In this document: in pieces, positions 54,690 through 64,000 of the stretch | Layout of the letters: the number at the start of each line of letters is the position of its first letter | How positions within the stretch are numbered: the first letter of the stretch is position 1 | Origin: Sporobolomyces roseus | Lineage: Eukaryota; Basidiomycota; Microbotryomycetes; Sporidiobolales; Sporidiobolaceae | Assembly (NCBI GenBank): GCA_016617785.1 | Contig: JADILM010000002.1 | Coordinates: forward strand, 992,001-1,056,000 | DNA: 64,000 bases | Direction: 5' to 3' | Program-made: the position numbers and the translations under genes | Notes under the pieces: model-generated | Seen by the model: only the letters and a program-made list of their open reading frames with translations | Database searches by the model: none | Told to the model about the DNA's origin: nothing

Positions 54690-55933
54690 CTACCTCGTTC
54701 CCGCTTGGAAGTAGTCGGACCAAGCTTGACTAGCTCTGTAGGTCGGGGAGGTTCAGGCACCATCAGCTTTCCGTATAGCGAGGTGCGAAGAGAGATCCTT
54801 GACTTACTCAATCATTGATGAAGTTACTCCCGCCACGCTCTTTGCTCCATCCCTCGCGAGCTGTAAATCCAATGCATCATACACTGAGTTCGGACAAAGC
54901 TCCCTCACACAGTCAGTAGTCATTTCTAACCGTGCGCAAATAGGACTATCGCAAACTCACGAGCGAAAACCCCCTCCGCTACCAACTTGAACCTCTCCCA
55001 CCTCAACCCATCCAACTCTTTCCTCGCGCTTCTCAACCTCATCCTCTCCGTTCTAACTCTCTCCCTAACTTTCCTCTCCTCCTCGACTTTCTCCAAACTC
55101 CTAATTTCCCCTCCTCCCCCTCCTCCAATCTCCCAAAACTCCAATTCCTCTAATTCTTTCTCCAGTTTGACGACTTTCTCCCTCCTCTCCTTTCCAACCC
55201 TATACAACCTCTTACGAGTTCTCGAGAGTTGAACCAACCCGATCAAAACATTCAGGAGTGAAGAGAGATCTGATAATTTATCGATTGATCTAATACGTTC
55301 TCGAGTAATTCTCAAGATCCCAACTTTCGCAGCTAGATAGACGTTGTCGGATAAAGTAGCGACGAGTTCCAGGGATTGTCGAGAAAGTTCAAGGAATTTC
55401 TCTTTTGAACTTTGTCGTAATTTCGAGTGTTTCGAGCCGGGAAGATGTCCGGTCGAGAAGAGAGAGGACAAAGTGTTTGAGTTGAGGGATTGGAGGAGGT
55501 TTGAGAGGGATAAGAGTCGACGGAGGGCCGAGAGGGAGGCGACGACGGTGAAGAGTAAAGAGAGGAAACGGGAGGGAGGTAAGTGAGGTTTGTGTTTGAG
55601 GTAGAGGAGGAGTCGGAGGAGGTATTGAGTTGATTTCTACGGGGTTCCAAAAGGGGTTCAGCGAAGGCGAAAGGGAGGGAAGAAGGGAGAGAGGGAGAGA
55701 GAGTTTTACGAGGATTGAATCTCTTCCTGAATCTGATTGGAGATAGTTCTTGATTGTGCGTTGTACTAGTGGATCTGAATGGGGTGCTTGAACATACTGG
55801 GCACTCAGAGGGAGAGGTGAGTTCGGGATGATATTGATTGAGGGGAAACAAACAAACGAAAGGAGCGGCTTACTTTTGTCACTACGGGACTACTCTTTGC
55901 ATTGAGACCAGGTATAGGTGCGATCTCTGCCAT
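54690..55933 (-). CDS. PEX11: Peroxisomal membrane protein Pex11
   Basis: Peroxisome proliferation and fission factor. Exon 1 codes MAEIAPIPGLNAKSSPVVTK; it joins in phase to YVQAPHSDPLVQRTIKNYL, then QSDSGRDSILKSTQYLLRLL, the amphipathic-helix region typical of Pex11, and LPPSRFLSLLFTVVASLSAL. Next come HSKLRQSSKEKFLELSRQSL and LVATLSDNVYLAAKVGILRI, followed by a charged coiled linker (EKELEELEFWEIGGGGGGEI; ERMRLRSARKELDGLRWERF), then FALCPNSVYDALDLQLA and the C-terminal IEASQAWSDYFQAGTR with the stop at 54690. Five exons, all junctions worked out. Position -83 bp from the next divergent start makes this the tightest pair in the window. Confidence 0.87.
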
Positions 55934-56016
55934 TTTAACGAGTCGATCAGAAGCAGAAGCGAACGAAGTGAACGAGACACTCCATCTCTCACTCTTTTCC
56001 CCTCAACCCCTCTTAC
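55934..56016. promoter_or_regulatory. 83-bp divergent promoter, PEX11 and its neighbour
   Basis: Only 83 bp lie between the two start codons, so 5' UTRs and core promoters must overlap. Contains CCTCAACCCCTC and a C/T-rich stretch. Alternatively one gene uses an upstream promoter inside the other gene's first intron. Confidence 0.55.
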
Positions 56017-57486
56017 ATGACGGTACATTCACTCTTGAACACCTTGGGACCTTCAACATCAACTCGAAAGAAACCTCTCTCACCTGAACCCGTCAGTCTC
56101 CCCTCCCTCTCTTTCCCTCTTGAATCTCATGACGTACTCTTCTCCCTGCCTTTAGACTGTCTGTTCCCCTCTCCCACAATTCTCAAAACTTGAAGGAGAC
56201 GCAGCATCTGAAGCACGTCAAGCTCACCACAAACACCTGATTCAAGAAGCGGTCAATTCACCTCTCGAATTACCTCAAGATGCACAATTCGCACCATCCC
56301 CAGATCTCACTCATTCAAATACGACACTCGATTCGAATGTCACGATAGGAGGGAAAGGTGGGACTGGAGGGAAGAAAGGAGGAGGTCATTATGAGCAGTG
56401 GGAAGTTGCGAGAGCTATTGAGAAGAAAGATGTAATGAGTTTGATGGAGATTAAACAGAATCAGTTTGATCTGTTGATCAGTGGGACTCCGTTACCCATC
56501 GTGTACGCTATGAGGTTAGGCAAGAGTCGTGAGTTAGTTGGATAAACCACTTGGGGGGAAGAAATATCGATCGCTGATACTTCTTTTTCTTCGACTTCTG
56601 ACTCACAGATTCGGATATTGCCATTTTACTGATAGGTGCTATGAGTCGGAAAGTGAACGATGTGACGGATGACGAAATGGCGATGATGAACAGTCAAACG
56701 AAATCCACATTGTCAGTTCGCAATCCCTCTTCTCTTCCTCCATCTCCTCTTTTCTCCTTCCTCTTCCCCTGCTCCTTCCCTCCTCCGCTACGTCTTTCTC
56801 GTCTCTTACTCTTGCTTCCTGCTTTCCTCCCCAAGGAGCTAAATTCTTCCCGTTCTTCTTCAGACGCGCTTTACGAGCCTCGTTAAAAATCGCCATCAAC
56901 GCTTCCCTCTCCTCCTCCGACACGTCCCTAATCTCTTCCTTCCTCCAAGTAGTAGTAATGTCCGAAGGAACTCGTTGGCTTCTCTCCTCAACCCAACAAC
57001 TCTCGCTCGCATTCCGTACCGGTCCCTCTGCGCGCCCAATCGAGCAAGCTGAAAAAGTCATGTATAGTTGGGTTTCGAGGGAATTGAAGGAACGACAAGT
57101 GTCAGCTGTGGAAGAATATACGAGTAATGGAGTTTGGGATTTGAGTTTGTTGGGAGTTTGGTCAGTTGTTCAGGATCAGACGGGAGAAGGGGAAACTTTA
57201 CCGCTTTGGTACTTTGGGAGGGATGATAGGATGCTCAAGTACGCTCAAATGTTTACTCTCTCTATCCCTCTTGTGAACGAAGGAACTGATAGAGGTAGGA
57301 GTATTTGTGCGTAGAGCTGTCGAGGAAAGAATGGCAGTAATGAAGAGAACGGGAGTTTGGACAAAGAAGGTTAGTAAAGGGATTCGACAACAGGTCGAAA
57401 CAATGTTGGACGTGTTGGGACATCGGGAAGTGAATGGAAGGGAACGAGTAGAGATGTTGAAGGATCAATTGGATGCGAAAGAATAG
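56017..57486 (+). CDS. Conserved fungal ankyrin-like protein, unknown function
   Basis: Start at 56017: exon 1 codes MTVHSLLNTLGPSTSTRKKP; it joins in phase to TVCSPLPQFSKLEGDAASEA. The core has AREIxKKD-like sequence RAIEKKDVMSLMEIKQNQFD, then LLISGTPLPIVYAMRLGKSH, SDIAILLIGAMSRKVNDV and, after an intron, LRASLKIAINASLSSSDTSL, followed by LQVVVMSEGTRWLLSSTQQL and LSLLGVWSVVQDQTGEGETL. The end is KKVSKGIRQQVETMLDVLGH with the stop at 57486. I know this layout from uncharacterised ankyrin-containing proteins conserved from basidiomycetes to ascomycetes, but do not assign a function. A second glycine-rich loop (GGKGGTGGKKGGG) lies between the N-terminal and core parts. Confidence 0.72.
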
Positions 57487-57832
57487 GGCTCGAGAGGAGA
57501 CTTGTATCATAGTTTGCACGCACCACTCTTTCGTATTATTCAATGTTGTCATAATCACACTGTAACACTACTCTTGACTCCCTGTGCCGTGAAGGAGACC
57601 TATTTTTGACCTTGTTATAGATTGTTGCGAAACTCGAATTTTGCTCGAATTGATTCGAGATTTTGGTTTTACTTATTTTCTTTCTCCTCCTTCATCCTTT
57701 CATCTGTCTCTTCGAGTCCAAGTCGATCACTCTCGAACACCTCCAAGGCTTCTCTCTCCACTCTACTCTATTTGCTCCCCACCTCAACCTCCACTCCGCC
57801 TCTCTTCTCCCTCTTCCGCTCTTCGCTCAGCG
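57487..57832. other. Intergenic
   Basis: 346 bp between two plus-strand genes. TTGTTGCGAAACTCG near 57624 belongs to the recurring TTGCGAA family. C/T-rich leader sequence precedes 57833. Confidence 0.45.
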
Positions 57833-58925
57833 ATGTCACTCCTCCCACCTCCCGCCGCACCTTGTACCGACTTCTGGGGCTACCCTCAAGGTTCTGCCAC
57901 GTGCTCCATCACCTGCATCTCTCCTGCTTCCCTCGAATTGGCAGAATACACTATTCTCCATCCTTCAGGAAATAAAACGTTTGACTCTCTCGCGCTCTCT
58001 ATCTACTCGGGTTGAGCTGATGTGACAATCATGAGGTCGAACAGGAATCGACATCCTATCATCGTTTCGTTGATACGTCATGAACCTTCGAATTCTCTCG
58101 TTCTTTTCGATTTAGGCATGAGTAAGGATTGGAGGAGCTACGTTCAGTTACCTGGAGATCATAAAGGGAAAGCCGATCGATTGGAAGAGACTTACAAGCC
58201 CGAGGTTATCGAGGACGTCGATGAAGTATTGAGGAAGATGGGAGTTTCACCAAATGATATCAAATTTATCGTTTTCTCTCGTACGTTCTCTCCTCAGCTT
58301 CAAACGATGCGTATTGACGATCTCAACGCGTGCAGACCATCACTTTGATCACACCGCTCATCCTCTCTCCCCCTTCCCCAAAGCTCAAATCATCTGCGGA
58401 CCTCAAACACTCTCCCTCATTCCCTCCCTCCATCTCTCCCCCCTCCTCCCCACCCAATCCACCCTCGAACTTTCCTACCACGCATCTCCCTCCCACCTCC
58501 TCACTTTCCAACACACCCACGATCTATTCTCCGATGGGTCCTTGCTATTGTGTTCAACTCCCGGTCATACACCCGGTCACCTCGCAGCTGTCATTCGTAC
58601 CTCTCCTGAAGAGTACGTTGTATTAGCAGGTGATTGTGCTCATCATCCGAAATGTTTGAGTTTGAGACCGGGTGCGGAAGAACATTACAGGATGGGTCGT
58701 TGGAAGGATCCTCATGCCGTGACGGAGGAGGAGAACACTAAGATTCATTCGATGCATGAGAGCTATGAGATGGCGGAAGTGAGCTTGGAGAGGTTGAAGG
58801 CGTTGGAAAGGAGGGATGAATTCATGGTGCTTGTTGCACACGATTTCGAGAGATGGGGAAGGTGGAAGAAGGGAGAGAATGGGGAGGTCGAATTGAAGGG
58901 TTGGAGGAGGAAAGGAATGAAGTGA
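57833..58925 (+). CDS. Metallo-beta-lactamase fold hydrolase, lactonase-like
   Basis: Zinc hydrolase of the metallo-beta-lactamase superfamily. Start at 57833 (MSLLPPPAAPCTDFWGYPQG). Order: IIVSLIRHEPSNSLVLFDLG, GMSKDWRSYVQLPGDHKGKA, VIEDVDEVLRKMGVSPNDIK, then after an intron the zinc motif HHHFDHTAHP (H-x-H-x-D-H form), LLLCSTPGHTPGHLAAVIRT, VVLAGDCAHHPKCLSLRPGA and the last metal ligand in VAHDFERWGR. All five metal-binding positions are present. The shape resembles N-acyl-homoserine-lactonase/quorum-quenching and related fungal lactonases; the exact substrate cannot be seen. Ends GWRRKGMK at 58925. Confidence 0.83.
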
Positions 58926-59201
58926 ATATGCGAGGGAAAGGATGATAGCTTGTGAGACGGAAAAGAGAAAAGGGAAGGGAAAAGAAAATGGAGTCGCTTG
59001 TCGCTTGCTTTGTTCAATAATACTCGGCGCTTTTGTAGTGTACATCACATAGTCAGTTCAGAAAGCTCTCGAGAGGAACGAAGAATCAGTCAGAAACGAT
59101 GCGAGGAAAGAAAAAGCGTACTTAAGCGATTACAACAAGCAATTGTTACGGAAAGTCTCCCCTTGTCACTCGTCTCATCTTCCTAGCGAGCCACGCTTCG
59201 A
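58926..59201. other. Convergent spacer
   Basis: 276 bp between stops of the hydrolase and aprataxin genes. No gene is seen. Confidence 0.45.
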
Positions 59202-60567
59202 TCAGACTTTCTGTTTCTTCTCCTTCCCCTTCCCCTTCTCATTCTCGTCGTTACTATCCGTCTCTTCAACAATACTCTTCTTCTCATTCCCCTCCTTCTC
59301 TTTCTCTTTGAGCACTTTCTTTGCCTCCCTTCCCCTCTTCTCCCATTCCTCTTGTATCCATTTTTTGAGTTCCGGCAAGTTCTTGAACGTTTTCAAGTAG
59401 GGTGGATAAGGGGATTTGAGATCGCTTTTCAAGAGTGACTCGTAGATACTGGGTGATTTCTTTTGCATCTCGAACTCGTGCTTAGGTCAGGAGAGAGGAG
59501 TGAGGAGGGAGGAGGGAGGAGAGAGGAAGACGTACGAGCGAGAGAGTTTGGGATTCGATTCCCGAGATCACGTCTGAGAGATGCAGGAAGAATCCGAGTT
59601 GAGGGTGGAAAGAGTTCCAATGCCTGTTTGACGAGGAGATGTACGAGTCAGTCGAGCTTCGGAGAGGACTCAGCAGCATCACTTCGACGTACTTCTTATT
59701 CTTCAAACGATCGGATAGCATATCATTCGAAATGACATGTAGATGGACATGCTTCACTGGGAGGATCAGTCGAACGTAAGCGTCGTGTTGTGATAGCCTA
59801 CGTACAAACGAGGACTCACTCGATTCATTCGCGTGGAATCCGACGTTGACGTCCCATTTCCATCCATATTCTTTCATCATTTCATCTTGAATCATGTCCT
59901 GTACAAACGCACGAACGCTTGATTTGCATAGCAAAGTTAGGTATCAGGGGACGTGAGCGGCGCACCTTGACTTCATTCGCTTGCCTTTCGAGCGCTCTGA
60001 GAACTTGCAGTTTGTGCGGTGATTTCAAAAGAGTTGAAAGTGAATCGAGTTGGGAGGAAGCGATCTTTTGCGATGCCTCGGCGAGTGGGAATGGATCTCT
60101 GGCTATCGATGAGGAGCTATACGTCAGCGAGAACCGAAGGAGAGGAAGAGAGAGGGTTGCGAACGAAGAATGAGGAAGTGATACTTCGCCTTTTCATAGC
60201 CATCGAATATCGTCAACCTGTACGCTTGATCTACTCCCTCAGCTCTTCATCAACCATCGCCTGAATAGGCAGAGAGGACGTACGTCTCCTTGTTGCAATT
60301 CAACAAAACCCCTTTTGGCAACTCCTTCTCTGGATCCTTCATGCGTGCATAGGACTGCAATACGTTACTCCATGACATATTAGGTGGAGTAGGCCAAGGT
60401 GAGTGCTTTGCGGCGAGACGCTGGCGAGGGCGAGGTGTTGAAAGATGAGAATTCGGGAGGGAGGAGAAACAGCGAGGAAGGACTCGAGGGGTTACTACGG
60501 AGTGCGAGAGGGGTCTTGAATGAGTCGAGTATTGAGTAAGCGATGAGCGGGTTCGAGCAAAGGACAT
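59202..60567 (-). CDS. HNT3: Aprataxin-like DNA deadenylase, degenerate zinc finger
   Basis: Reverses abortive DNA ligation by removing 5'-AMP. Catalytic HIT motif HVHLHVISND near 59730, plus SWSNVLQSYARMKDPEKELP at the N-terminus of the HIT fold and KEYGWKWDVNVGFHANESS before the motif. The C-terminal finger, normally C-x2-C...H...E, reads PYPPYLKTFKNLPELKKWIQ EEW-type: both Cys are Tyr and the His is Trp, while the Glu is kept. I chose the start at 60567 (MSFARTRSSLTQYSTHSRP), which supplies an Arg/Ser-rich 60-residue mitochondrial-type leader; the internal Met at 60378 (MSWSNVLQSYARMKDPEKE) would give the usual nuclear form. About five introns. C-terminal tail K/E-rich (KEGNEKKSIVEETDSNDENE). 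Confidence 0.82.
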
Positions 60568-60724
60568 GAGAGGAAGAAAACGAGAGCGAAATCGAACCTC
60601 TCGCACTTTTCCATTCTCGCAAGGGTTTCGCAACACCCTGGTCTCGTCTCTCCTATCTGCACGGCATATTCTCGATGAACAGAAAGAAACGAAGGGAAAG
60701 CAAAAGAGAGGAATAAGAATTATA

Positions 60725-62609
60725 TTAGATTCCCTCCTCTATTTTCACTCCTCCTCCCGCTACAGATTGCTCTCCAACTGCGAAAGGTGCAGGACTATTC
60801 CCCGGACTCTCCTCAATCCCTATCGCTTTCCCTACCACTCCACCAGCGACAATACCTGGATTGATCCCATTCGCTCCTCCAACCGGTTCCTTGGAAAGTT
60901 TCGGTTTCTTCTGAATCGATCCTTCTACTCCTCCATTCGCAGCCGCTCGCTCCGCCGCTCTCTGTTGACGTTGTAGTTCCCGTGCTCTCACTTCGACCAT
61001 CACTCGAATAGCTTCCATCTCGTCTAGATCATCCAACCTCGTTTGTTCCTCATAAAACTCCTCATACCTCTCGCACAACGGTCTCCAATCCCTTCCTTCC
61101 TTCCTCGCATCTCCTACCGTCGCTTGAGGTTCGAGTAGCGAGTCGATGTTGTCCGGAGGAGGGAAATCGAAATCGGGACCTGGATTGATCGTGCAAATTC
61201 CTCCTCCAAAGACGGAAACGAAAGGGTAATAACCCGTACTTCCATCGTCGTGCCAGTTCTCCATGACGATCCTACTCGCTGATTTCGCCCGCTCCTTCGC
61301 GTTCTGCCCTCGATGTTTCTCCAACGGTACGAAATCGAATAAATCCCTAAACGCTACTCCTTGACATTCTCCATCGACAAAGAACGCAATCTTGCTCCCT
61401 TCCAACTTCGGTAATGGTCTCATCGGAGGTCCTTGATCGATCTTCGGAGGCGGTACTTTCGTTCCAGGTGCGGCAGTCTTCTTCTTGCTTTTCGACGACT
61501 CCAATTCTTGCTCCTTCGCTTTCTTCGCTGCCGGGTCGACCAGGAGTTCTGACATTTCCTTCGAGGCGGCGTACTCGAGTTGTTCGAAATACAGTTGACC
61601 TTTGTACCGAATCGGTACTCGTTTCCTTATGATCCTCCTCGGATCCCTCGAACTTCCTTCCCGATCCACAGGTGGAGGTGGTTTCGTCGGTGGTAAAGAG
61701 AGGTACACTCCAATCGTAGAATGCGAACCGAAAGGTTTCCCATAAGGAGTTGGATGAGCCAAATGAATCGAATCACCCGTCTTGTCCCTGATTCCATAAC
61801 TATGCCCATCTACTCCAACCGGAGCGTTCAACGGACTTTCCCTACGACCTACTCCAACTCTCACCCAACTCCCTTGTCCATCCCCTCCACTATTCTTGTC
61901 TTCTCTACCTCCTTCTCCTCCTGCTCTCTCAACTTTGATCTCCCAATACCATCCACCTTCTCTCACTCCGACATTGCTCCTCACTCCCCTCCAGCCTTTG
62001 TCCGTAGTGACGCTTCGTCCATCTTCAGTGAGATAAGTAAAGGGAGAACGATCTTCCCAACTCCAACGAACTTGTCGAGGTTCAGCTTCGATCTGACGTT
62101 GAGGAGGAATCGGTAAAGGAGAGTTTGGGGAGGGACCGCAAGGGGTGTAGCGGAAAGAGTGTTTGTTGAAGGGGTGGGAACGGGTCGAATGGAATTCTAA
62201 GGAAGGGTGAGAAGGGAGGGTTGAAGGGGGAGCTGCAAAGAGAGGGAGAGGGGCAATCGAAGGGTACTCTGGTTCATCAGGAGCTGCTGGTGGAAGGTCC
62301 TGAACGGGTTCAAAGGTCGAACTGGAAGCGGAAGGAGGGAGTGGGACGGAAGGAGATTGAGATGAAGGGGAAGGGGAAAGTTTTCGCTTCGAAGGTCGCT
62401 TCTCAGCTTCCTGTAATCGCTCCCTCGCCTTCAGTGATTGGTTTGGGTGACTGAGAAGGGAGAATGAGACTCACTTGTTGTTCAAGTTGATCGAGTGGTT
62501 TCTCTTCTTGGGAAGGGGATTGACCGCGTTCTTCGAACTGGTGAATACTTGTAGAGGTTGACGCTATCGGTTGGATTGATCCCGAGCTATCTTGAAGTGA
62601 GTCTGACAT
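60725..62609 (-). CDS. BRE2: COMPASS subunit Bre2/Ash2 (SPRY domain)
   Basis: Core subunit of the Set1/COMPASS histone H3K4 methyltransferase complex. Start at 62609 (MSDSLQDSSGSIQPIASTST); the first exon is joined near 62473 to a P/S-rich stretch. The SPRY/B30.2 domain follows: RQVRWSWEDRSPFTYLTEDG, TTDKGWRGVRSNVGVREGGW, YWEIKVERAGGEGG, VGVGRRESPLNAPVGVDGHS, YGIRDKTGDSIHLAHPTPYG and STIGVYLSLPP, then KRVPIRYKGQLYFEQLEYAA, KIAFFVDGECQGVAFRDLFD and GYYPFVSVFGGGICTINPGP. This is the Ash2/Bre2 split SPRY pattern. No PHD finger precedes it, so the Bre2 form. The C-terminus is low complexity and ends VKIEEGI. Divergent from the YTP1-like gene. Confidence 0.92.
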
Positions 62610-62706
62610 TCGAGTGAACGATTAAAGATGAACCGGAGAAAGTTGGCTCTCTCCCTCCTTCATCTCACTCCTTATAGCTTCGGTTGCGGTTCAGGATTGC
62701 CCACTA
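62610..62706. promoter_or_regulatory. Divergent BRE2/YTP1-like promoter
   Basis: 97 bp if the plus-strand start is at 62707. An in-frame ATG at 62628 would cut the spacer to 18 bp, which I think is unlikely. Confidence 0.4.
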
Positions 62707-64000
62707 TGGCTGTCACAAGGCGAGCGATACTGCTCGTAACTATCCTGTCTCTTTCTCTCGCTGTTTCGGCTCACGCTCACGAGGTAGTTTGCCATCTCCA
62801 CTCTCCTCTCTCCTCCCTCACCGTACCCGTAAGCTAACGAGACTATTCGATAATCAACGATAGCACCACATGGAAGATGTCGGACCCTACGAGCAGAACT
62901 TTCTGAATGAAGAAGTGAACCTCTTTCCTCTTTTCCCCCTCTTTTCGCCTTGAAGCCGAACTCACTCTCTCCTCCTCTCTCTAGCCGATCGACTCGACGC
63001 TCAAATGGCACATCGGTATTCAAACACTGTGTTGGGGTTTCCTCTTTCCCGCAGGAATGATCATGGGCTTGCAGAAATCAAGATATCATGTTCCTCTTCA
63101 AACTCTCACGATTCTCCTCTCGTTGGGTGGCAACACGTTGGGTCATTCACACAAAGGAAGGATGTTCCACTACACGTAAGTCCCCTCGTCAAACTGTTCG
63201 AAAGGAGCTCGGTTTATCGAGAAGGAGCTCGAGAACTGACGGTTTCCTTCGACAGTGCTCATGCGGGAGCCGCATTCTACATGTGGTGGTACATGATACT
63301 TCAAGCTTCATTCGGAGTCTTCCTCAAGCTACACGTCCTGGAAGGAACAAAGGTTAGGAATGGAGTCAAGAAAGCGCACAAATGGGTAGGAATGACATTC
63401 CCCATCTTTGGTTGGGCTCAAATGCTCTTTGGTGTACGTCCAATCCTTCGTTCCAAGTCACTTCCCGAAGAGAGGCTGACTCCTTTGAGGTTGGGACATC
63501 CAGGCTATCGCTTCATTGGGATTCTGTTTCGGCGAACACTTTGGACAATGTTTGGCTCATGAGATCATGTTAGTTCTTTCAACGCTTCTCTACCGACAAA
63601 ACGAGTAGCTGATAGTGGATCTCGCGAGTTTGCAGGGGATCTGCTTTCATTCTTTACGCTTTCATTATGCTTTTGATGTTACGACTCGGTAAAAACCTGT
63701 CCTTCTCCTCTCGATATGCACGAGCTGACGCTTGAGCAATGTCTGTTAATAGGCGCAAGCTTCCTGCAACAGCACAAGTTCTCTCAAGAGTTCCTCGATT
63801 CGACGATCATCGGAATCTGGGGAATCGTCAATACCGTCAGTCCTCATCACCCTCGAGACGTTCCTTTCCTCGAACTGATTCGAAATTACTCTTTTGGAAC
63901 AGTTCACGGAGCACAACTTCTTCGGAGAGAACAGCGGATGGTCACACAAAGACATGCAGCATGTTTCGTTGGGAGTCTTGTGGTGGTGTGGAGGAGCTTT
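62707..64000 (+). CDS. YTP1-like (DUF2427) polytopic membrane protein, 3' end beyond window
   Basis: Start at 62707 gives the signal sequence MAVTRRAILLVTILSLSLAV followed by SAHAHE, where cleavage is likely. Next come HHMEDVGPYEQNFLNEEV, STLKWHIGIQTLCWGFLFPA (helix), SRYHVPLQTLTILLSLGGNT, AHAGAAFYMWWYMILQASFG with conserved His, VKKAHKWVGMTFPIFGWAQM, GSAFILYAFIMLLMLRLGAS, IGIWGIVNTFTEHNFFGENS and SHKDMQHVSLGVLWWCGGA at the window edge. This is the DUF2427-Ytp1 domain order of fungal YTP1-like proteins, which resemble cytochrome b561-type membrane proteins. Introns are short and numerous. Function is not settled in any species. Truncated at 64000. Confidence 0.85.

Noticed and set aside
62628..62706. 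Upstream in-frame Met of the YTP1-like gene
   Set aside because: It would place the start 18 bp from the divergent BRE2 start and puts a non-signal stretch before the clear signal peptide starting at 62707.
1..64000. CRISPR, prophage, insertion sequence, LTR or viral insertions
   Set aside because: No arrays of direct repeats, integrase/transposase, reverse-transcriptase or long terminal repeats were seen on either strand.

Overview
The window is a gene-dense nuclear segment of a fungus, most likely a basidiomycete. I infer Pucciniomycotina (Microbotryomycetes-like) from the many short introns of about 50-80 nt, the frequent GCTGAC/CTAAC-type branch sites, the roughly balanced GC and the gene families present. 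The species cannot be named from the sequence alone. I can support 30 protein-coding genes: 28 complete, one cut by the left edge (MTR4) and one by the right edge (a YTP1-like gene). I recognise no tRNA, rRNA, transposon, CRISPR array or centromeric repeat. Exon joins were worked out by eye from GT..AG signals, reading frame and family conservation. CDS ends are usually firm, but some internal introns are approximate, and each CDS span includes introns.

Layout. 1-5.3 kb: MTR4 (exosome helicase) divergent from RPP1 (RNase P/MRP). 5.5-10.5 kb: two MFS transporters (DHA2-type and DHA1-type). 10.7-14.5 kb: a type II membrane, glycosyltransferase-like protein and a secreted protein. 14.9-22.4 kb: a mitochondrial-looking methyltransferase, EMW1/TTC27, a W-rich repeat protein and the NAD synthesis enzyme NMNAT. 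23.2-25.6 kb: two ribosome-biogenesis genes (a DUF2423 protein and EBP2) transcribed divergently. 25.9-31.1 kb: a Dal5-family MFS permease divergent from a TauD/JLP1-type dioxygenase, a plausible sulfonate uptake and oxidation module. 31.5-38 kb: a small hypothetical, a PC-esterase-like membrane protein, the mitoribosomal bL12m, EMC6 and proteasome alpha5. 38.2-45.7 kb: RMD5/GID2 (GID E3 ligase), a polytopic membrane RING protein and a TFIIIC-type WD protein. 46.7-54.3 kb: a Pho85-type cyclin and a RAD5/HLTF-like HIRAN-SNF2-RING translocase. 54.7-64 kb: PEX11, a conserved fungal protein, a metallo-beta-lactamase, aprataxin (HNT3), BRE2/ASH2 and a YTP1-like membrane protein.

Themes. Ten divergent gene pairs share short promoters of 83-930 bp, and several pair related functions (RNA processing, ribosome biogenesis, possibly sulfonate use, ER/protein quality control). 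Two genes have introns at or inside the start codon. Two enzymes (methyltransferase and aprataxin) carry mitochondrial-type N-terminal extensions with an internal Met that could give a cytosolic or nuclear form. The aprataxin appears to have lost the zinc ligands of its C2HE finger. Most of the window is conserved housekeeping. I found no clear new multi-gene system; the best candidates for something new are the permease/dioxygenase pair, the finger-less aprataxin, the membrane RING protein and the W-repeat protein.
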